Shown here: piece by piece, positions 36,376 to 48,010 of the stretch | How positions within the stretch are numbered: the first letter of the stretch is position 1 | How the letters are laid out: every line of letters starts with the position of its first letter | Assembly (NCBI RefSeq): GCF_000002075.1 | Contig: NW_004797272.1 | Span: 3,658,195 to 3,722,194 of the forward strand | Direction of reading: 5' to 3' | Origin: Aplysia californica | Taxonomy: Eukaryota; Mollusca; Gastropoda; Aplysiida; Aplysiidae | Length of the DNA stretch: 64,000 nucleotides | Notes under the pieces: generated by a model | What the model was told of the DNA's origin: nothing | Databases searched by the model: none | What the model saw: only the letters and a program-made list of their open reading frames with translations | Made by a program: the position numbers and the translations under genes

Positions 36376-37032
36376 CTGCGAATTGTCAAACGTTTCCATT
36401 AACAATAAGCATGATGCCTGGGATTTCCGATGACGTGCACAATTTCACGACAACATAAAACCAACCTGCCGGCAGTGACGTCTGCTGGGTTGTAAAGAGG
36501 GTGGGGCTTGCCGTGACCAAACATTGAGATCGCTCAGATGATAAAGGAAGGTTAATGACTGAAAAGACAGTGAAATTCAAATACGCATATAAAAAGGCAA
36601 GGTGAAAATATAAACAGGCTACATGTAGATTCAAAAGTATTACATTTTGTTAGTATAGTGGTAACACCACGTTTGAAACCAGGAAAACTGACTCACCTAT
36701 GCGGCATGCATGTACATGATTTGCGTCCTTTGGTTTTTATGTTGATTGGTGCATCCTTCTTGATGAACCATTCATGATTAAAATATCTTTTTCGCTTTCA
36801 TCTGTAGCAAGAAACGAAAATTCCTCTGCTTGATATGGTCTCAATCGCTTGGCAGATTCGAGAGCTTAGCTTCATGTAACAAAGAACTAAAGTGAGTTTC
36901 CAATAAGTATTCTACACGATACATTGCTGCATTGAAGAACAAACTTTTAATTCCAATCTAAATAACTACCTCAACTGACTGATACAATACAAAGAAGCTT
37001 GCTTCATTTTTCGTCTGATCTCCAAACACAGG

Positions 37033-37152
37033 ACATAATTATGCTGCTAATACGGCACCAGCTATGGTGCCAAACCTTCCAATCATGACAGCATGGAGTT
37101 CAGAACGTGTCACGAGAGCCAGAAATGGACGAACCATTATTGGTGCCTCAGT
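37033..37152 (-). pseudogene. Pseudogene exon 7
   Basis: The acceptor is kept (CCCCACAG). The reading frame follows TEAPIMVRPFLAL... to GAVLAA and then reaches TAA, with the donor region replaced. Confidence 0.9.
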
Positions 37153-37664
37153 CTGTGGGGATAAAAAAACCACACCTCTTTTTTGACCAGCTTGGTCGCT
37201 TCAAACAATAAAGAAAGCTATTTCCAGTTGTAGAAGTTTCCTCTCTCTTTCACCAAATTATGTTTATTCTTGCAGACAAGGCATCCACACAATGAAATAA
37301 ATGAAATACATGGATTAATAATAATATACTTTTTTACGGGAGGGGCTTAGTTGGGAATAGTTATTGATTTATCAATTGTATACACAGTTGGTCAAGGATA
37401 CAAAAATGGAATTTAAAACACTCTTGGGAAGGTTACAGGTAACAAAGGTAGTATGTTTATAAAGGCCGAAAGGGTTCACTTAATTTATTTTTATAAAGTA
37501 CGAACACAATAAGGTTACAATTTATCAAGAATCCATGTCAAGACTGAACAAACAACTTCTCTGCGAGGCAGCATTATGAAATAACACGCTCGTCAAAACA
37601 ATGAAATAAAAGAAACCGGCATTTTTCTGGGTGTTCGGAAATTTGTTTTTCAAACTTTCATATT

Positions 37665-38035
37665 TTGGCTGAACACCTTTTACGTCTTTGTGTCCTTTAT
37701 AAAACGCATTTCTGTGTGGAAGTTATCGAGAAAAGTTCATTAAAGGCACAAAAAAATGTAAACTTCCCGTCTTCAAGGATACTCAAGCTTTGGAAGTCAC
37801 CAAAATTCGGCGACCATTGTCTCGCTTATTTTACCTCCCATACGAAGCGACCACCGCCTCCTTCAATTGCAAATATCTCAACTTCTATTCAAGATAGATA
37901 CATTCTTTTCTGCCAAATGCAAGACAAAGATACAAGCTTAAAGATGACACCCTGTAAGCCGAAAATTGACGGGCGATTAATTCCACCGCACCGCGACACA
38001 AGGGATTTTATATGTGAAACAAGACTGATTTAAAA
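37665..38035 (+). repeat. Dispersed repeat D in the pseudogene region
   Basis: Same block order as the other two. Here it is antisense to the pseudogene and lies between exons 7 and 6 rather than 8 and 9, so it is an independent insertion or marks a rearrangement. Confidence 0.6.
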
Positions 38036-38226
38036 AAATAAAAAATTCGTGCAATACCTAAACAAACAGAGAAGGCCTAAAATTAAGGGAGCAAATTGAT
38101 GGTACATACATGAAGAAGCAGAGGCCACCAAAATTCTACTTCAAGCAATTATCTCAATTATCTTCTTACTAAATTATTAAAACTGACAAAGTAAGTACAG
38201 ACAGACGGCCATATATACTTTCTCAC

Positions 38227-38388
38227 CTGTCCTTCAAAGATGTTCCCTGCAGCACACAAAGACTCAGCAGCTGTGGTGCCCAAGGTAACTCTCATGACAA
38301 AGGCAATTTTGCCGATGATGACTTGCATAACACAGGGGTGGTAAAGCATGGTAATTACGCAGCTGAAGAAAATTATTACTGGAAGAAC
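38227..38388 (-). pseudogene. Pseudogene exon 6 (open, splice sites intact)
   Basis: A 162-nt counterpart of coding exon 6 with CAG acceptor and GTGAGA donor kept. Changes include Leu to Pro and Arg to Cys in YHLRVMQ, and Val to Glu in NIFVGQ. GTTAAES is unchanged. Confidence 0.92.
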
Positions 38389-38800
38389 CTGGAGAAGAGA
38401 AGCAGACATATTATTTCATTTTACTCTGAGTCTAATATGTATTTTTACTACAATGGGTATTACCATTCTAGTATAAATTGGTTCATGGCTACAAAATACT
38501 CTGATGACTGTCAGACCTTTGAAGTATGTCCGCAAAAGTCACAAGCATCCCAACAGTGCAAATATTCAACCGTAGTGAACAAAATGCCAAAATTGCCGCC
38601 TTCTTCGAATCCATTATTTACCCCTACAGAAGTAAGACACCATGAGCATCTTTTTTTCCAGAATAAGAGAAAACAAATTGAGTCAAAAATAATTAGCCAC
38701 CTGAACAGGATACATAAATGCAAACCAATTTACATTACTTATTTTGTCACCGTTAAAACCATTAAAATGTTTAGATCTTATACGGTTGTATGTATGTATA

Positions 38801-38850
38801 GTATAAGGTTTTACGGCGCTCGCAACTGCTAAGGTCATATGAGCGCCCTT
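38801..38850 (-). repeat. SINE 3' tail fragment inside the pseudogene
   Basis: Only the tail is present (reverse complement: GCTCATATGACCTTAGCAG then TTGCGAGCGCCGTAAAAC). It lies where pseudogene exon 5 would be expected. Confidence 0.65.
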
Positions 38851-39008
38851 CACAAATATGTTTCAAGGCTTTGGAAGACAACAATTCTTGTATTTTTCTA
38901 TGTAATTTAGATATATACAGTTTGATTCTTCTACATAAATTTCAGACTTAATTCTGTTCAAACAGGGAAGAAAAAAAGCCACATCGTGTAATCTCCAGCA
39001 CAAACTTA

Positions 39009-39068
39009 TTTTATCGGAGCTCTTGAGCAGAGAATCAGGACGCATACTAGAAACACCCAGCCACTATG
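39009..39068 (-). pseudogene. Pseudogene exon 4, 3' part
   Basis: Homology covers roughly the last 60 bases of exon 4 ([10 protein letters not shown]...CSRAP) and continues about 30 bases into the intron. The first base of the donor is missing. Just upstream on this strand the homology stops at a TTAGGG-like tract. Confidence 0.8.
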
Positions 39069-39083
39069 AAACAGATAGTTGAG

Positions 39084-39143
39084 GTTAGGGTAAAGGTTAG
39101 GGTTTAGGCTATGGTAAGGGTTAGTGTCAGGATCAGGGTTAGG
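39084..39143 (+). repeat. Degenerate TTAGGG-like tract
   Basis: Several GGTTAGGG/GTTAGGGT-type units within 60 bp, abutting the point where pseudogene exon 4 homology ends. TTAGGG is the usual metazoan telomere repeat. Confidence 0.7.
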
Positions 39144-39145
39144 CC

Positions 39146-39740
39146 TCTTTACTGTGTTTGTTGTGGGGATCGCTTGATACAGAAGTCCTTTCTATTTAAA
39201 AAATCCAAAGGGGGGGGGGGGGGGGGGGGGCATTTCTGCGAATAACGGTATTTTGTTTTCAGGAGAAGGCGGATAATTGTGTCTTTGTCGAGCAGTCTGT
39301 CATCAAGAAAGTCACACCTTGGATATTAAATTAATAGCTGAGGTGCATAGGAGCCAAATTTCAAAATATAAACGGATTCTTCACAACAATGGTCCATTGC
39401 TCTTAGTCCTGCACATGTCTCTTCATGCGCAAAAGGGAAAAGGTTAGGCAGAATATCAAGGGTATGACGTTCAATTTAAGACAATAGATTCATGTGCATA
39501 TAAATATTCCATCCATCATTCGACTTATGAAGTAAACGAAGTCAGAAGTTAAACGTAGAAATAACGTTAGGCCCAACTACTAATAAAGTAATGAAGGCCG
39601 GTAAAGAAGTCGTAAATAATTATATGGCCTCGATTAAAGCTTAAAATGAATTATATAGGCAAAACACAGATACAAACGCGTCTACGTTGACCACTGAGCC
39701 AAATACCATGGTCAAGTGGAATCAAAGCTAAGTTATACCC
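39146..39740. other. No recognised gene
   Basis: A spacer with a poly-G run at 39211-39230. No conserved frame. Confidence 0.4.
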
Positions 39741-39744
39741 TACA

Positions 39745-40115
39745 GCATTAACAGGCAAGTGCAACGAGAACAACGTGGAGCTACAGATATCTCTCTCCAC
39801 TGGCTGAGTGAGTAGTGAGTCAAGCAGGTGTCGGTGACACGGTGATCAGATGGGTGGTAACTGGGGTGTGTCCTTGAGCAAGACACGATAACCCATGCTA
39901 AAAAAAACCAGGGCGCTGCACAGTATCGACCAGCAATGGGCAAGGTTGTGAAATTGTTCTGTGTCGGTGTAGTAATGTGCATTTATGTATGTAAATGTGT
40001 ATGTATTTATGTTTGTATGTATTTATAATTGTGTACAGTTGTATTTATTTATTATGTTTTCCATTGCAAACCAAATTGCCCTTCTGAGACCAATAAAAAT
40101 GTAATCAATTTTATT
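39745..40115 (+). repeat. SINE-like repeat with Deu-type core
   Basis: Contains TGTGTCCTTGAGCAAGACAC, a core motif of Deu-type SINEs, followed by a TATGTATGTA-rich tail. The tRNA-like head is decayed, if it was present. Confidence 0.5.
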
Positions 40116-40444
40116 TTATTATGAGGCCCACAACCTTTTCTCTTTCAAGATTTAAATAAAATTTAAGGGAAACATATTTCGTTTTCTGTTTTATCAAAAA
40201 ACTAGAAATAACACTAGAATAATAAAACTCACTTTTCCTTTCCACAGCCAAAATCTCGAAAACAACTGCTGTAGTAACGTACAAACAAGTAGATCTTGGC
40301 ACGTGCGCGTAAACATCAAAGACCTTTCCCTACTCAGTCTTCGCATTGCCGGTACTCACATTCTCAATTTGAAAGTGACGGGCTCAAACTGATAATCATA
40401 TTAAGAAAAAGACAAATTATGAAGTTGAATGTAAAACATCTTAC

Positions 40445-40790
40445 CTGTAGGAATGTGAAAATACGGGATACATAAGTTATTAAACAAAAGCACTAACACT
40501 CTGACATGCTCGTTTCCAGGACCGCTTTCTGTGAACAAAGCGTCTCTACGCGCGTCACAATTTCCACCACCATGTGCAAATTGTACTGTTGAGCGCAGCA
40601 AGTCGAGACCAAGTTGAGTGAATAGAAAACGCCCCGACCAATCAGAGAACACAGCTAGCCTATCAAATTTTAATGGCACTCCCACCCCTGGACCAGGGCT
40701 GAGCAGGAACCGGTTCTCGGTACCAGAACTCCCGGTAGGCATACTAGCCTACCGTAGGCGACAGTTCAGGGCGGGCACCAGACTCTAGTA
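40445..40790 (-). promoter_or_regulatory. Promoter-like block of the inverted pseudogene
   Basis: Inverted counterpart of the copy 1 and copy 2 blocks. It includes the CCAAT/GC element at 40630-40649 and a CCTACAG followed by GTAAGA at 40445. It lies about 1.4 kb upstream (on the - strand) of the first surviving pseudogene exon. Confidence 0.45.
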
Positions 40791-41257
40791 CCGGTAATGG
40801 GATGAAGGGCTGTGTCCATTCGACATAACTCTGTTCAACATTCTAGATTTTACATTTTTGTCTTTTTTGAAAATAAACATTCACAGCTATTCGAAGCGTG
40901 ACCGAGCCATTCGAATGTCGTGTGAAGTGTGATTTTATATTCAATGTATTATATATATATATATTGTTAAAATGATAATTTTTTAATTAACAGATAATGA
41001 ATTTTTTTCATAATGCTTTTCAAACCGTAGTAAAAGTAAAGCATGTTATATGTGTACCTAAATTCAATGAGATAAATACAGAAATACCCTGTACTTGATA
41101 CAATGTGAAAAGAGGAGCCAACAAGAGTTATTAAACATGCATCTGAAGAGTATCCATAAGATCGATTTTCTATAGGAAGGCAGACGGCACTCGGCACGCG
41201 GCAGACGGCACAAAACACATCTCGCGCGTTAAAACAAAAGTAGGCAAAATACCTTTT

Positions 41258-41645
41258 TTTGTTTTTTGTAAGTGTTTCACGGCACTCGCGGCTGCATAAG
41301 GTCATATGAGCGCGCCAGGCACACCTAACACTTTAAGTTGGAAGGAAATTTTGAATTTTGCCTGGGTGGCAGTCGAAGCCTACTCTTATCGATTTTGGAC
41401 AACCAAGTGATCTTTAACGTGCGCAACTTGCACACGGGATCTCCAAGATTTTTCGCCCTTGTCCGAGAAGGAGTGGGGTCAGAAAGTGGAGAGGAAAGCA
41501 GACGACAGAATATTGCTAGATAGCAGGAAAGAAGATGAAGGAAGACAATTTCAGAGAAGAAATGTTTTTCGGTCGTTACCCGGATTCGAACCCGGGACCT
41601 TTGAATGAGAGGCGAACACCTTAACCTCCAGACCACAACTCCCCC
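41258..41645 (-). mobile_element. SINE family A, internally shortened
   Basis: Tail (TTTCACGGCACTCGCGGCTGC) at the left, tRNA-like head (GGATTCGAACCCGGGACC) at about 41582-41640. The body is shorter than in the other family A copies. It adjoins a poly-C tract at 41641-41654. Confidence 0.78.
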
Positions 41646-42004
41646 CCCCCCCCCGGACAAGATTTAGAATATTGCCTCTCACAGGACGACACGATACAGC
41701 GGTAACGAAAACTGCGTGTATTGAAAAAATCAACTTGTATATTTTTTGTGAGGTGTATGTCAGACAGTACAGGTGAACTCGAGATGGACGACTACAAGAA
41801 GAAAGTTGTTGTGTTTGTGAGAGCCCGGCCTCTTATTTGGGACCTCATAACGTTCAAAGACCGAGGCTCGAACCCCCGAACCCGCAACCTCACGATTACG
41901 AATCCTGTAGCCTAACCTCTAGGATACGGACGCCACTGAAAAGGGTTTTAAACAAGGACAAGTAGATCTAATACGACTTTTCAGAAGGACGTGCCAGAGC
42001 AACA

Positions 42005-42185
42005 GTGGTTGCTAGGCGGGTATTCTTCTGATGTGGTTTGCTCCCTATTTCCTATCAAACATCTACCGCCCTTATTTCTCTTTTGTTTTTGTCTTTTACA
42101 CTCTTGTAACACCTAATCTTCGACATTTGCATGACCTAATTGTGTTGCAAGCACTGTGGAACTTTTAAAACTCTTACTTTAATAA
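42005..42185 (+). repeat. SINE family C
   Basis: TGTGGTTTGCTCCCTATTTC through GTGTTGCAAGCACTGTGG. It opens the direct duplicate of the copy 1 3' flank. Confidence 0.6.
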
Positions 42186-43430
42186 CAAATTTGAACACTT
42201 TGCTCATCATGTTCTGCCCAACGCTATCATTGCTTGTTTAATTACTGTTATGATGTTAGGTTTCTTTTCTTTTTTTTCTGCTGACCATGTCAGTGTTTTA
42301 AAATAAAATCACATACATATATTATAATGTAGTTAATTTATTAATCTATTATATATTTGGAACTTGGAAACACATGTGTCACTTTTCCCATAAAACTACA
42401 ACAGCTAGGCCTAGAGAGTTGAAAGTTGGCAAGCACCTGCAAAAAGATAAATAGTCCCACATGACGGAGCCCGATTTTTCATTTATTCGTTTCCTGAATT
42501 CGAAAAAATATATTCAACAAAAAGATCCAGTCCTTTTTTGTGATTATTCCACTGAGAAACGAAACAAATCTGCGTAGCTGACCTTTACAGCGGAAGTGCC
42601 GAAAGTGATATTTCGCGAGGTGCATTTTGTTTTGAGAGTAGGGCTATAGAACTATACCTTATAATTTTTTGCATCTTTAAAGATTTATTGCTCCAATTCC
42701 AGTAGAGTGTAAATATTGTAGGCCAATGACTTTCCGTTGATGTTTATGCATCGATCATTCCTTTCATCGAAACGGGGCCCAGCTAGTCGGGTATAGGTGC
42801 GGAATGTTTGCAAGTATTCAGATCTCATGTAAATGTATTGTTATAATATGCCAGGGATTGTTAATAGGTGAATTTTTGTCATCTGAATTTTTTGCGTTGG
42901 GCTGCTACAATTCATGAAATGTTTGATTAACAGTTAATATGTGTGTGAACTACTTTTTTAATGGTGTGGTGGATTATTGTTGAATTTAGTAAACGCGTGC
43001 TAACTCATCTCCCATACCCCCATCTCACAATAGTGCACGTTCCATTGTTATTTGTTTCTTGACGAGAGAGAGTGCGTAACATAACTGTGTCAAAAGAATC
43101 GTCATCTTCCATTGTTTTTTAACTGAATACTTCATATTACATGTAGATGTTTTTATCACGTGCTTTGTTTGTTTTTCCTATTTCGAGACGCTAATAAAGT
43201 TTGTTAAAAATTTTTTGAGGCTTGGTCCAATTTTTCTTCATGAGATCGTCTGGTGTATGAATTCAGATCTGACATTTGTTTCGGAATAGGGCTCTCAGGG
43301 GCTAGAGGTACGATGTTCGCCTCTCATTCTAAAGGTTCGAGTATCGAAACGAGATAGTGACGATAAATTATGTTCTTCTCTAAAAGTTTGTCCGTTCACC
43401 TCCTTTTTTTATTTTTTGTCCTGTTCTGTC
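42180..43430 (+). repeat. Direct duplicate of the copy 1 3' flank (27590-28400)
   Basis: Strong match over CTCATCTCCCATACCCCCAT and onward, including the AATAAA at 43193. About 440 bp (42345-42785) are inserted relative to the original. Confidence 0.78.
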
Positions 43431-43440
43431 GTCTGTTTCA
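43290..43440 (+). repeat. SINE family A/B head fragment
   Basis: Matches 28283-28430 (CTCTCAGGGGCTAGAGGTACG, then TTCGCCTCTCATTC). It ends the direct duplicate of the copy 1 3' flank. Confidence 0.6.
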
Positions 43441-43599
43441 CCTCCACTCCACCCCAACTACAACAGTTGCAGATTATTGTTATAATAATATTATGAACGT
43501 AATAATACACTATTCGACACAATCATACGTACCTTTGTCTACTAATCAGATGGCGTCAGTCTCATAGGAAGGGGCAAGGGACCAAAAAAAAAAATGATG

Positions 43600-46080
43600 A
43601 GGAATTTGATCTCGATCTCATTTCCAGGATATTTCAAGAAGTCAGTCTAAAAACTCATTAAAATAACACATCAACACACATCTGCAGTGATGAGACAGGT
43701 GCTTTAGTAATTCTTTAAAAAAAACATGTGAACAGAGTTAAATTGGGTAATGCTACAGTTATGCAGTCATTCTGAGCCCATTATACCACGAGTGTGATAA
43801 TTAATAAACATAAGTAGTGTAAATATTTCGTCTATATAAAACAACTAGCGGAATTTTGCCTTTTGGAACAGCTGGATATAGTGCTAGAAGTGATTATAAT
43901 ATCCTTAAAACAAATAATAGCCTCATCATAAAATGTACATAAAATTACAGAACTGAGTTGTTAGCCAAGGGACTCACATTACCACAAACATATGAGATAA
44001 TCCATACAAGAACAATGGTGAGAACGTTTGACAATTTCCAGTTCATTACAGGGTAGGATGTGTCAAGTAATCAATCCTATAATGTTAGTAGAGCGTTGAA
44101 CCCATTTCCTCCCTCCCCCCCCCCCCAACAAATTGATCAAGTGTTGTCAATTCACACAAATACCAGTCTTTGTTTGTTTGAGTAATGAGAAGCACATCAA
44201 CACAATAATGGTCATTTAGTGCTGGGACAAAGTAAGACAGACGACATTCAGAGGTGTTGAAACCAGGGCAAATGTAATGAAATTGATAACTTCGAAGAAG
44301 TGCAACACGATGATTATTTACAAAGCGTCTCAATCTGCACTCTTATAAAAGAGTCAAATTATACAGATAAAGCTGGACTGCATGCAAATGTCCCATGACA
44401 GTGCACTGGAAAACAAGTGAATAGAGAAGTAAAGAATGCACACTCTAATTGAGTAAAATAACGTGGCAATGTGGAGGCATAGAATGGCACAAAAATGCTT
44501 ATTATGATATTCACTTTCAGTTTCAGCAACATATTTTTACAGCCATAGACCAGAAATTTCAAGTTTTTGTTTCAATCTTCAGGAACTGAAAATGCGTTAA
44601 AAAGTGTAAAACGCTGAGTATTGCACTGTTAAGTTTGGGCATCTTTCAGTTTTAGCATGCGTTTTACAGCGTTTGAACACAATAAGGTCATGCAAGTGCT
44701 GAAGAACATAGGTGTTACAAACACGGGAAAGAAGGAGGAGAAATCTGGATGATAGATATTTGGTAGTTTTGATAGGAAAGAAGGAGCAAACCACCCAGAA
44801 CACCCGCCAACCACCCACAGTCATTTTTCAACAAAAAAAAGAAGAAAAATACTGGTTTAAATGAAAACAATACTACCACAGATCATCTATAGGTTAATGA
44901 AATAAAAGTAGTTGTGGAAGTTTCCATACAAGAAAAATACCTATGGTAGAAGGTATTTCAAATGGAAATACTGAAATTGCTGGTGCACCCAAAAATTAAT
45001 ATTTATCCCAACACAAAGCAATACCTTAAATGTTTCTTTCATTTAAAAAAATACCAAAGAATAAAAAATAATTTATGAGCTATTTACGCCACCATCGACT
45101 AAATACTTTAGATGCAATACTTGTTAAAGCCAGTAAGATTCAATGTGATGATTAGCGAGGAAACTTAGTAAAATGTAAGACAGAAAGACACATGAACAGG
45201 CAGGATATTGCTGATTCTCAGTACTGATTATGAATAAAAAATTCAATTTCAGTCTACTGAAAAGATATTACATTCGACTGCTAAAAAATGTAGCCCGTTG
45301 CATTTTTCTACATTTCTTTTTTTAAAAAATAACGAGGGCCGCAGCTTGAAAATGATGAAGCCATGAGGAATATATGAGCAATTCGACAGATTTGTTGACC
45401 CTGAACTCTGAGGAAAATGAATTGGAATGGGACTTTGCAAATGTACATGCTGCAGGATAAAAAGCAGAAAAATAGAAAGCTATTTAATAAAAAAGCTTAA
45501 GTATAAAAATTGGAACTTGGTATGTCAAAGCTGCCATTTTGGTACTACAGATCAAGCAAATGAAATACAATAAATATTTCAAACTGCACCATGACTACAT
45601 TATTTCAACAAGGGCGAAACAACAGTCAACAGCACAGTGACAAATAAACAGCAACATGTTTATTATTTACAATTCACTGAATAAATAGTGGGTTTCTGTG
45701 CAACACGGGTTCGAAAGCTTTCGCTAACTCTTTGAAGCATTAAAATATTTTTTTGGCACTGAAAATAACAGAACCCCTAAGGGAAACTCACTATCCATTC
45801 CTATATTCACTTTTGGAAAGACTGGATATCTGCACTTCTACAAATGTAAAAACAAAATACCTGATATTTTGTGATACATGTATGTATAAATTATTACATA
45901 ACTTATAGCAATGCTTTGTCTCTGAAATAGGAATAATGTTACAAATTCTTATGAAGGCAATAAACTTCATCTACCCCACAAAATATAAGAAATATTGTTA
46001 AGAAAAATAAAACCGACAGTGCATACAAGCACATAAAAATTGTCAAGAACCACCAAAGCAAAAATTTGTTTTAATTTTAG
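43600..46080 (-). repeat. Inverted duplicate of the copy 1 3' flank (22560-26530)
   Basis: Reading the - strand from 46080 to 43600 follows 22560 to 26530 in order, with indels; for example ACTCGTGGTATAATGG (26390) is seen inverted at about 43785. The SINE at 25640 and the MITE at 23194 are absent here, giving empty sites for both. Confidence 0.75.
44630..44830 (-). repeat. SINE family C, in the inverted flank duplicate
   Basis: Counterpart of 24710-24875 on the opposite strand. Confidence 0.55.
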
Positions 46081-46265
46081 TACATGTAAGAGTTTTATGG
46101 CGCTTGCAAAACGTTGGGTCAATTAAGTGTCGGGGATTAGAGGTGTTACTAGAGAATAAGATACAAATAAAAGAAAACAATTACATTTCACACGGCATTC
46201 GAAGGGCTCTGCCACGCTTCAAATAGCTGTGGACAGCTTTAAAAAATCATGAATATGATACAATA

Positions 46266-46891
46266 CAGTGAAACTCGGATATAACAAAGTCGTCAGGCCT
46301 GGCCTTCGATTTTCTTGAATCCAAGTGTTTGTTATAACAATTTGACAACAAGTTGCGTCACAATGTAGGGCTTGGCATACGGCGACGTCTGTTTCCACAG
46401 ACCAGTGCGCGATTCTTTACTTACATTTACAACTATGTCCAGACTAACCTTTCATTGTTTAGTAATCGTGGGAAAGGGGTGGCTATAATTACGAAACACA
46501 TATATATCTCTGCCGACTTCCCATGCCAAATTGTTTGTGCCTACGCCCCCCACTCCCCCCTCCCCGCCCCCACAAGTCCTCTCAGACACTCCCACTAACA
46601 GCCACCCGAACGATTTTTCTCAACCCTAGCACACACTAAGACACGTCAAGTCTAACGGGCATGTCAACAACGCTCGTGTTGGTATCAAAGGAGACTTCGG
46701 ATCGGACGCAAAAGATGTACACAAAAGGCTAATAATAATCCACGGTGCAAGTGGGATCGATGGTCTCTCGGAATAGAGTAAATAAGGCTCGTTGCGACTT
46801 CGCTGAATCCGAGCTCACTCATTTACCTGTTCGTTGAATTTGAGTTATTTTGTTGATTTTAATCAATGATAAAAAAAAATAGCAACAAAAG

Positions 46892-46924
<33 letters not shown>

Positions 46925-46976
46925 CCCGGGAATCTCTTTTCGTTGAAACAAGGTTCTTTGAAACCAAGTTCCCTAT
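46266..46976 (+). repeat. Pogo-type repeat fragment, second copy at 15262-16140
   Basis: Begins TACAGTGAAACTCGGATATAAC. The block continues through TTGGCATACGGCGACGTC and CACAGACCAGTGCGCGATTC, matching 15262-15365 plus 15960-16140 in copy 1 intron 8, where a SINE splits the repeat. The far end is unclear (perhaps GTTGAAACAAGG...AAGTTCCC). Confidence 0.45.
46893..46925. repeat. (AAC)n microsatellite
   Basis: AAC repeated about ten times, upstream of the copy 2 promoter block. Confidence 0.95.
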
Positions 46977-47019
46977 TCGTTAGGTCGAAAGGGCACAGCG
47001 CTACTTCCCAATATTTTTA

Positions 47020-47369
47020 CTGGAGGCCTGATGCCGGCACTGATGCCGCCTATGGTAGGCTAGTACCGGGGGTTTCGGTACTGGAAACCGGTTCCTGTTC
47101 AGCCCTGGAAATATGGTGGGAATGCCATTAAAATTTGGAAGGCTGACCCTGTTTTCTGATTGGTCGGGGCGCTCACTGTTCATTCAACCTGGCCTGAACT
47201 TGCTGTGCTCGGTAGGCTATTACAATTTGCACACGGTGGCAGAAATTGTGACGTGCGTAGAGACGCACTGTTCACAAAAAAGCGGTCCTGGAAACGAGTA
47301 TGTCAGAGTGTTAGATCTAGTGATATTTATCTACTGACTTATTTAGCTCTTATTTTCACATCCCCACAG
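47020..47369 (+). promoter_or_regulatory. Putative promoter and noncoding first exon of copy 2
   Basis: Homologous to 3760-4198. The CCAAT/GC block TCTGATTGGTCGGGGCG lies at about 47155-47171. The exon-like part ends in CCCACAG followed by GTAAGA (47370). The conserved downstream part that is contiguous in copy 1 (TTGAGAATGTGAGTA) is displaced to about 48220-48242 by a SINE. Confidence 0.5.
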
Positions 47370-47490
47370 GTAAGATGTTTTACTCTCAGCTTCATTTGCC
47401 TTTTTTATTAATACGTCAGGTTCATAAGATAATGGCTTGGGTCATTTTTGGTCGGTTTGGATTTATTTTAGAATTCTGAAATGAAGATCA

Positions 47491-48010
47491 CGTTTTGCAA
47501 GTGTTTTACAGCGCTCGCAACTGCATAAAGTCATATGAGCGCAAGGGACACATTAAACTTAAACGTTTTAAATTGGTGGGAAATTTTGAATTTTGCCCAG
47601 GTGACGGTCGAAGCTTACTCTTATCGATTTTAGACCACCAAGGGATCTTTAACGTGCACAACTTGCAACTGGACCTTCGAGTTTTTTCGCCCTTGTCCGA
47701 GACGGCTAGGCGTAGATCTTCCTATCAGAAGATCAGGAGTATGGTTGAAAGACAGCAGTAAGAAGGAGCCAAGGAGTAGCAGCAGAAAGGCTGCAGAAAG
47801 AGTCAGGAGCTCAGAGGAGGGGGCAAAGGAGGTGAGGTGGTGGGGGCAGAAGGTGGAGACGAAAGCAGACGACATAATATTGCCACAGAGCAGGAAGGAA
47901 GGTGACAGAAGACACATTTAGAGAAGAAAATTTTCCCGTCGCTACCCAGATTCGAACCCTGGACCTTAGGATGACGCGAACACCTTAACCTTAAGGCCAC
48001 GAGAGCCCCC
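47491..48010 (-). mobile_element. SINE family A splitting the copy 2 promoter block
   Basis: Full-length family A element with imperfect target duplication (AAATGAAGATCA at 47479-47490, AAACGAAGATCA at 48011-48022). It separates two segments that are adjacent in copy 1 (4199-4290) and in the pseudogene block. Confidence 0.82.

Larger units (their letters stand above)
35249..39068 (-). pseudogene. Inverted, partly deleted CNT copy (pieces of exons 4, 6, 7, 10, 11)
   Basis: Read on the - strand: exon 4 3' part 39068-39009, exon 6 38388-38227, exon 7 37152-37033, exon 10 36375-36181, exon 11 35429-35249. Exons 1-3, 5, 8, 9 and 12 were not found. The lesions are fixed: exon 4 lost a donor base and has an in-frame stop downstream; exon 7 ends early in a stop before its donor; exon 10 is frameshifted, with a TGA and a TTTG-repeat expansion; the exon 10 and 11 donors are no longer GT. 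Exon 6 alone is open and has both splice sites. Intron sequence around exon 6 also matches copies 1 and 2, so this is a duplicated (not processed) pseudogene. A SINE truncates it downstream of exon 11. Confidence 0.92.
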
